DNA of 28,223 nt from the NCBI GenBank assembly GCA_965365445.1, contig CBDUBS010000029.1, forward strand, positions 1 to 28,223, written 5' to 3'. The position numbers and the translations under genes are program-made. The first letter of the stretch is position 1; each line of letters starts with the position of its first letter. This document shows, piece after piece, positions 23,820-28,223 of the stretch. The stretch is from CBDUBS01 sp965365445. Its GTDB lineage: Bacteria > Bacteroidota > Rhodothermia > Rhodothermales > DASSAV01. The notes beneath the pieces are model-generated. The model was given only the letters and a program-made list of their open reading frames with translations, had not been told where the DNA came from and made no database searches.

Positions 23820-25072
23820 CGCTTGGCGCCTTTCAGCCCGCCGAGACTGCGCAACGAGAGCAGATTGGTTTCGTAGGCCCGGACGCGGCCGTTTTTGGAG
23901 CGGTGCCGCTTCAGCGCGATCTCGATCATCCGGTGCGTCAGTTCGTCAAACCCGATGCCGGTGGGTTGCCAGAGGTAAAACGAGAACGAGCCCGGTATGG
24001 TGTTGATTTCGTTGAAATAGATGTCACCGGAGTGTCCGTCGATCATGAAATCCAGGCGGGCGACGCCTGCGCATTCGAACAGACGGAATATCCGCACCGC
24101 CAGCTCCCGAATGTAGGCCGTTTGCTCGTCGGATAGCGGTGCGGGAATCATGCGGTCCAACGAAGCCATACCCGCTGCCCGTTCTTCACTCTTGGTCGGC
24201 CCCGGGGCCCCTTTCGCACCACCCTTGCCGCCTCCGCCCCCGCGGAGGTATTTTTCCTGAAAGGTCAGCAGTTTTTCACCCTTCGAGCGGACGGGTTCCT
24301 CCAGCACGCTCGGGTCGGCTTCCAACGGATCGCCGAGGACGGAGCAGTTGATCTCCCGCAAATCCGCGACGGCATGCTCCACCACGATCTTGTCGTCGAA
24401 GCGCAGGGCCTCCTCGATGGCCCGGTCGAGTTCCTCGCGGTCGTCGCCCCGGGCGATGCCGATAGACGACCCCAATCGGGCCGGTTTGACGATCATCGGG
24501 TAGCCCAGCCGTTCCTCGCAACGATCCAGCCAGTGTTCTTCGCGCCCCGCCCAGTCCGACTCCCGGAACCAGACGAAATCCACCACAGGTATTTCCTGGT
24601 CGCGACACAACATTTTGCTCAGGACTTTATCCATGCCCATGGCCGAGCCGAACACACTGCTGCCCGTGTACGGTACGTTGAACGTTTCACACAGGCCTTG
24701 AAGGCCCCCGTTCTCGCCCTCGCCCCCGTGCAGGCCGAGGAACACGACATCGATCCGGTACCGACGGGGCCTCGATCCGAACAACCCGCCCCCGCCGGAG
24801 CGCTCCACGAGGTCCAGTGTGCCGAAAGGTCCGGGGTCCAGGGTGACGGGCGTGGCCCGCTCGCGGAGCCGATCGAGGTCCTGATAGTTGGCGAGGTCGA
24901 GTAATACGTCGCCGGTGTACCACGAGCCGTCCTTGGCGATATACAGCGGCGCCGGCGTGTAGCGGCTGCGGTCGAGCGCTGCAATGGCCTGCATGGACGA
25001 GATGACGGATACCTCATGCTCCGGCGACACCCCGCCGAAAGCGACGCCGATGGAAAGTTTGGGCTGGTCCAT
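23816..25072 (-). CDS. ddl: D-alanine--D-alanine ligase with a Gly/Lys-rich insertion
   Basis: ATP-grasp ligase making the D-Ala-D-Ala dipeptide for peptidoglycan precursors in the cytoplasm. Landmarks over 418 residues: FGGVSPEHEVSVISS (12-26), LHGGEGENGGLQG (114-126), KPARLGSSIGI (196-206), VVEHAV (230-235), MIDGHSGDIYFNEINTIPG near the C-terminal active site with the catalytic Glu/Asn pair. The protein is long for Ddl (about 310-370): residues about 276-301 form a low-complexity Gly/Lys/Ala/Pro-rich segment (24170-24247) at the flexible omega-loop position, and residues 388-418 form a basic tail. Related insertions occur in some VanA-like ligases. The mid-gene FSFYLW context fits D-Ala-D-Ala specificity, but D-Ala-D-Lac or D-Ser cannot be excluded. 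Confidence 0.93.
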   Translation of the reverse strand: MDQPKLSIGVAFGGVSPEHEVSVISSMQAIAALDRSRYTPAPLYIAKDGSWYTGDVLLDLANYQDLDRLRERATPVTLDPGPFGTLDLVERSGGGGLFGSRPRRYRIDVVFLGLHGGEGENGGLQGLCETFNVPYTGSSVFGSAMGMDKVLSKMLCRDQEIPVVDFVWFRESDWAGREEHWLDRCEERLGYPMIVKPARLGSSIGIARGDDREELDRAIEEALRFDDKIVVEHAVADLREINCSVLGDPLEADPSVLEEPVRSKGEKLLTFQEKYLRGGGGGKGGAKGAPGPTKSEERAAGMASLDRMIPAPLSDEQTAYIRELAVRIFRLFECAGVARLDFMIDGHSGDIYFNEINTIPGSFSFYLWQPTGIGFDELTHRMIEIALKRHRSKNGRVRAYETNLLSLRSLGGLKGAKR

Positions 25073-25105
25073 GAAAGATGCGGTATGACGGTCGGTTGGA
25101 TGGCA

Positions 25106-25139
25106 GCGCCCGGGGGCGCACGTGGCCGTATTCTACGGC
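25106..25139. repeat. Two short perfect hairpins in the ddl leader
   Basis: GCGCCC-GG-GGGCGC (25106-25119) and GCCGTA-TTC-TACGGC (25125-25139) lie in tandem 34-67 bases before the ddl ATG on the minus strand. Neither is followed by a U-tract, so they are not standard terminators; they may structure the ddl leader. Confidence 0.35.
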
Positions 25140-25224
25140 ACGAGCGTCCATCCCCGACGCAGAACACTCGCCCCTTTCTCGTGAAAAATACGGCGGGGCC
25201 TTCGTTCCATCTTCACGCACCGGG

Positions 25225-25259
25225 CGTCATGCCGGCCCCCGGCCGGGGGCAGGATGATG
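25225..25259. repeat. REP-like palindromic element
   Basis: A perfect 16-base palindrome GCCCCCGGCCGGGGGC (25235-25250) extends outward, through one mismatch and one bulge, to CGTCAT on the left and ATGATG on the right, a 16-17 bp stem in total. It lies between the DUF1080 gene and ddl, both on the minus strand, without a U-tract on either side. The composition resembles repetitive extragenic palindromes. A factor-independent terminator is the alternative. Confidence 0.5.
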
Positions 25260-25357
25260 TGAAAGCATGGCCGGAATAACACAAAACCGGACCATACTGT
25301 GCGGAATTGACGACGACGGGGTGTTCGCCTGTGGAATCTTCTTTTACGGACGGCTTC

Positions 25358-26224
25358 TTAGCGGTACCGGCACGCTCCGGGCTCGGACCGTACGACGTAC
25401 CGTTTGTAGTTGACCGCCCGAGGATCGGTGCAACCTGCAAGGTCAAGCAGCTGCACGCGGCGAAATGCTACCGGGTGACTCTCGCTTTGCAGCGAGATGG
25501 TGCCCCGGTTCAGCAACCGCCCGTCCTGCTTTACCGCCGGATCGACCGGGTCTACCTGGCCGCCGCCTATCTGCGGCCGGGTGTACTCCAGCACCGGCCT
25601 CCCTTCCACATAATGCCGTATGAGCGAATCGCCCAGGACTAGCACCTCGGCCGATACCCATACGTCGCCGTCGTATGTTTCGGAGGATGAGTTGATGCAG
25701 TGCGGCGTAAACAACGTATCCGCCATGAATACATGAGTGCCCGGCGTGCAGAGGTTTGCCGTGGTGCGCTTGCCTTTCCCCAGGCCGCCCAGCAGCTGCA
25801 CTTCGATGGAAACCGGGAAGTTCTGATCGGTCAACATACTCTCCGGTGTCTGTCCGTGGAGCATCATCCCGCTGTTGCGCGTCGCCCAGCCCTGCCCTCC
25901 GGGGGCCTGCTCCCCCACGAACCGGTATTCCACCCGCAGCCGGTAGTACGAAAAGGGCTTCTCGTAGAACAGGTGTCCGAAGCGGTCGCCGAAAGCGTCG
26001 TACTCGTCGTACGATACCTTCAGGACGCCGTCCTCCACCCGGAACGTATTGCCGTAATTAACGCCCGCCTCGTAGCCGCGAATCTTTGGCGTCCACCCTT
26101 CCAGGTTTTTTCCGTTGAACAGATCTATCCAGACTTCCTCATCCGGGTTGTTTCGCACCGTGGCGCATGAGGCGAGAAGCAGTACGGAAACGGCAGGCAA
26201 GAGGGCACGGTATCGAGCGGGCAT
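25358..26224 (-). CDS. DUF1080 (3-keto-disaccharide hydrolase-like) lipoprotein with a CTDxxAxNY tail
   Basis: 288-residue lipoprotein: signal with lipobox LASC, Cys20, then the DUF1080 concanavalin-like fold starting at WIDLFNGKNLEGWTP (32-46), with FYEKPFSYYRLRVEYRF (86-102), NSGMMLHGQ (117-125) and the closing strand GTISLQSESHPVAFRRV (241-257). This fold is shared by 3-keto-glycoside hydrolases acting on plant or algal sugars, but here the substrate is unknown. Residues 265-288 form a short Cys-flanked tail: CTDPRAVNY (265-273), then Cys285 and Tyr287, matching the CTDxxAxNY...C.Y calcium/disulfide-type motif common in secreted marine Bacteroidota proteins. The ATG at 26224 is preferred. 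The gene is 86 bp past the start of the transglutaminase-like gene on the same strand. Confidence 0.85.
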   Translation of the reverse strand: MPARYRALLPAVSVLLLASCATVRNNPDEEVWIDLFNGKNLEGWTPKIRGYEAGVNYGNTFRVEDGVLKVSYDEYDAFGDRFGHLFYEKPFSYYRLRVEYRFVGEQAPGGQGWATRNSGMMLHGQTPESMLTDQNFPVSIEVQLLGGLGKGKRTTANLCTPGTHVFMADTLFTPHCINSSSETYDGDVWVSAEVLVLGDSLIRHYVEGRPVLEYTRPQIGGGQVDPVDPAVKQDGRLLNRGTISLQSESHPVAFRRVQLLDLAGCTDPRAVNYKRYVVRSEPGACRYR

Positions 26225-26309
26225 GTTGAAGCGCGGTAAACGGAGGGTATGAAACGGGCAGGAGCGCGTGCGGCCGATTTTTTCGCCCCCCGGAGCGTGG
26301 GTATCGAGT

Positions 26310-27431
26310 TCAGGCGGCTGTAGGCAGTGCGACCCGCATGGCTCGTCGCATCCGGTACTCGATGAGGCGCACCGGCGCCGCCACGAGAAAAATGGCCGCC
26401 AGCAGATTCAGCCATCGGCCGTCCCATATTTTTTGAACCGTAACCACCGGCTGCACGCGGGCGCCGGTGCGATTGGATCCGGTGGTAAAAAACAGCGGGG
26501 CGGCCATGGAGCCCTTTTCCTGCCCGATCCGGCGGGCCCAGGTGCGCTGAGCGGCAAAGGTGCGGGCTATCCGATCCCGCTCGCCGAACGCGACGCGTCG
26601 CCCATCGTTACGGCCGAAGTACCGGGAACGGAACAGGCGGCTCCAGGACGCGTCGGCCATTTCCCAGTGGGCGTCGGTGTAGAACTCGGTCCAGGCGTGA
26701 CGCTCTCCCGGAAAGGCCCACCGCCCGGTTCGGGAACTGAACGGCAGCATCTCCGGGAACGTAATGCCGGTGATGCTTCGGGCCGGGATCCCTGCGGCCC
26801 GGCAAAGCGCTGCCATCAAATTGGCAAAGTCGGTGCTTACCCCTTCCTTGTTCCGGTAGGCTTCCAGGGCGCTCTGCCGGGTTTCGCCCGGCCTCTCTTT
26901 CGGCCACGATAAATGCGCCGTGGTAAACGCGTATATGCCGTAGGCGTCCTTTCGCGAGCGTCCGGAGGACAGGCGCAATGCTTCGTTGACGATTGCCAGG
27001 TTGTCCGACTCGATATCCTGTGTGGCTGCCAGGTCCGTACCCGCCACGGGGGCCACCCACCGGGTGCGCCCGCTGGGCAGCCGGACGGTATATTGTACGG
27101 TTGCGCTCTGCTGCTCTCCCGCGCTCAGCGAATCCTGAAAGCGGATCACGTCGGCCTCTCCGTGCGGGAAACGCCGGAAGCGGCCCGGCCACTGCACATC
27201 CAGGCGGTCGATGCGCTGGTACGGCCCGTCGCGCGGGATGAGCACGGCCAGGCGGAGCAGCGTCCCCGCGGAATCGGCGCTGAAGCGGTAGTGCTGGGAA
27301 ACGCGATAGCTTACGTGCGCCGGAACGAGAAAGAAGGCCGCCAGCGTCAACGGGATGACGACGATCAGGGCCGCCAGATTGACCAGCCGAAGGCGGCGTG
27401 ATGCTTCAGGAGAGAGAGGAGATTTGCCCAT
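26310..27431 (-). CDS. Transglutaminase-fold membrane protein with Ser at the catalytic Cys position
   Basis: 373-residue protein anchored by a membrane segment at about 17-36 and a second near the C-terminus (about 340-355), with an extracytoplasmic domain between. The core around 190-265 follows the transglutaminase/cysteine-protease fold: EGVSTDFANLMAALCRAAGIPAR (196-218), RHAWTEFY (244-251) and WEMADASW (256-263). The histidine (His245) and aspartate (Asp260) of the triad are present, but the nucleophile position is Ser199 (codon AGC, 26835-26837) where the family has Cys; Cys210, 11 residues further, is not in the standard place. It is thus probably a non-classical or inactive member. 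A role in wall or surface protein handling is only inferred from context with the neighbouring DsbA-like and DUF1080 genes. Confidence 0.85.
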   Translation of the reverse strand: MGKSPLSPEASRRLRLVNLAALIVVIPLTLAAFFLVPAHVSYRVSQHYRFSADSAGTLLRLAVLIPRDGPYQRIDRLDVQWPGRFRRFPHGEADVIRFQDSLSAGEQQSATVQYTVRLPSGRTRWVAPVAGTDLAATQDIESDNLAIVNEALRLSSGRSRKDAYGIYAFTTAHLSWPKERPGETRQSALEAYRNKEGVSTDFANLMAALCRAAGIPARSITGITFPEMLPFSSRTGRWAFPGERHAWTEFYTDAHWEMADASWSRLFRSRYFGRNDGRRVAFGERDRIARTFAAQRTWARRIGQEKGSMAAPLFFTTGSNRTGARVQPVVTVQKIWDGRWLNLLAAIFLVAAPVRLIEYRMRRAMRVALPTAA

Positions 27432-27457
27432 CGGATCGGTGCTTCTCTACTGGATGC

Positions 27458-27526
27458 CCCTGACAAAACCTCGCGCGATGGGCTATGCGGACCACATGGA
27501 CATAGCCGGGAAGCGTTTTGTCAGGG
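27458..27526. repeat. Compound inverted repeat between the dsbA-like and transglutaminase-like genes
   Basis: Outer arms CCCTGACAAAAC (27458-27469) and GTTTTGTCAGGG (27515-27526) pair perfectly over 12 bp; inner arms GGCTATG (27481-27487) and CATAGCC (27501-27507) add 7 bp, with 11- and 7-base internal loops and a 13-base apical loop. It lies on the minus strand after the dsbA-like stop (27631) and 27 bases before the transglutaminase ATG (27431). No U-tract follows. It could be a structured leader, a boundary element or a small mobile-element remnant; no transposase-like frame is present. Confidence 0.6.
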
Positions 27527-27630
27527 ATTCTTTCGGGAGAAGGGTAGCCGCCTGTGAGGCGGGTTCCAGGGGCGCTTCAAGGTTCAACCCGAAAAGAATA
27601 CACACCCTTCACCTAAAAAGCAATGCGCCG

Positions 27631-28223
27631 TTACCCTCCGGCTTGTAAAGCGGCCTGCTCGATGAGGCGGCCCATGCAGTCGGCCGTTCGTACGGCTACC
27701 GTCTGGCCGTTGATCCATACACGGGGCACGCTCAGGCGCGGCACGGCTTCGATCAGCCGGCTCCTGTCGCGCTGTAGCACCATTTCGTACCGCCCGGCTT
27801 CTATCTGGTCCAGCATTTGCTGTCCGTCCATGCCTATTTCCCGGGCTATGGTACGGAGTTCCGCATTGGAGAGGCCGCCCTGTTTCTGCGCCGCGAGCTG
27901 GCGCTCGATCATCTCGAAATACTTGCCCTGCTCGGCGGCCGCCAGCATGGCCGCCACCTGGTTCTTCGAAAAATCCCACAGGTATACCGGCTTGATGTAG
28001 AACCGGGCCCGATCGTTGTATTGTTCGATGACGTGTTCCATCTCGGGCCACAACTCGCGGCAATGCGGGCAGTTCGGGTCGAAGAACTCGATGACGGTTA
28101 CAGGGGCGCTCGGGTTTCCCCGCACCGGATCCATGCCGGTAATGAAATCTTCGTAGCGTCGGATGGGACTGGCTTCCGGGTCGTAGTAGCACTCGGCGTC
28201 GATGCCGGCCGGCGCTGCGCCCG
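27631..28223 (-). CDS. DsbA-like thiol:disulfide oxidoreductase, N-terminus outside window
   Basis: Thioredoxin-fold protein, open at the window edge; 197 residues are visible from base 28223. The CPHC active site (Cys22 and Cys25 counting from the Met at 28134) lies in EFFDPNCPHC, and the cis-Pro loop SVPRVWINGQ is conserved, as in DsbA-type oxidases and DsbA_2/Thioredoxin_4 proteins. The frame continues upstream of that Met as ...ECYYDPEASPIRRYEDFITG, so that Met is probably not the start; a signal peptide or a fused domain (for example a VKOR-like one) could lie beyond the window. An oxidase role in the cell envelope is likely. The TAA at 27631 is followed by an intergenic region with the compound inverted repeat. 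Confidence 0.85.
   Translation of the reverse strand, partial: GAAPAGIDAECYYDPEASPIRRYEDFITGMDPVRGNPSAPVTVIEFFDPNCPHCRELWPEMEHVIEQYNDRARFYIKPVYLWDFSKNQVAAMLAAAEQGKYFEMIERQLAAQKQGGLSNAELRTIAREIGMDGQQMLDQIEAGRYEMVLQRDRSRLIEAVPRLSVPRVWINGQTVAVRTADCMGRLIEQAALQAGG

Noticed and set aside
27458..27526. Integron attC site
   Set aside because: The arms do not fit the RYYYAAC/GTTRRRY core of attC sites, and no cassette or integrase is present.
1..28223. CRISPR array, tRNA, rRNA, prophage or defence island
   Set aside because: No regularly spaced direct repeats, no cloverleaf with anticodon and TPsiC arm, no rRNA segments and no integrase, capsid or defence-protein homologue were seen on either strand.

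Overview
The window is a 28.2 kb piece of bacterial chromosome, GC-rich (roughly 60% or more by eye) and densely coded, with 24 supported protein genes. No rRNA, tRNA, CRISPR array, transposase or phage gene was seen. Several features suggest a high-GC member of the Bacteroidota/Rhodothermota: most genes lack a strong Shine-Dalgarno sequence, a TTTG/TAnnTTTG-like promoter lies before one gene, HslUV and a DUF1080 lipoprotein are present, and that lipoprotein ends in a CTDxxAxNY-type tail familiar from marine Bacteroidota exported proteins. This placement is inferred from gene content only.

The left two thirds (1-20457) lie entirely on the + strand and hold housekeeping and cell-envelope genes. 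In order they are: RNase R (5' end outside the window); a family 2 membrane glycosyltransferase; an S66 LD-carboxypeptidase; purN and purH (purine synthesis); mreB and mreC (rod shape) followed directly by a PBP4-type D-Ala-D-Ala carboxypeptidase; hslV, a NYN-domain putative RNase, and hslU; a GNAT/FemAB-like acyltransferase whose stop overlaps the start of a Wzx-like flippase; and a tight chain of nrnA-type DHH phosphoesterase, leucyl aminopeptidase, pdxA and a SAM methyltransferase with junctions of -4, +4 and -4 bp.

The right third (20439-28223) is mixed in strand and looser. A small lipoprotein gene and a small secreted helical-repeat gene lie on the minus strand, separated by about 530 bp with no convincing gene but many hairpins. 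The second has the best ribosome site in the window, a candidate promoter, and two terminator hairpins at its end. A secreted hypothetical protein and psuG follow on the + strand. The minus-strand genes after that are ddl with a Gly/Lys-rich insertion, the DUF1080 lipoprotein, a transglutaminase-fold membrane protein whose catalytic Cys position is Ser, and a DsbA-like thiol oxidoreductase running off the window end.

Many genes serve the cell envelope: ddl makes the D-Ala-D-Ala dipeptide, the PBP4 homologue and LD-carboxypeptidase trim or recycle peptidoglycan peptides, MreBC position wall synthesis, and the flippase, glycosyltransferase and acyltransferase probably handle surface glycans or glycolipids. 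A second theme is RNA and protein turnover: RNase R, NrnA, HslUV, PepA, PsuG and possibly the NYN protein. I see no obvious defence island or mobile system. The most unusual points are the NYN gene splitting hslV and hslU, the Cys-to-Ser transglutaminase, the DUF1080 C-terminal tail, and several strong unassigned inverted repeats in the right third.
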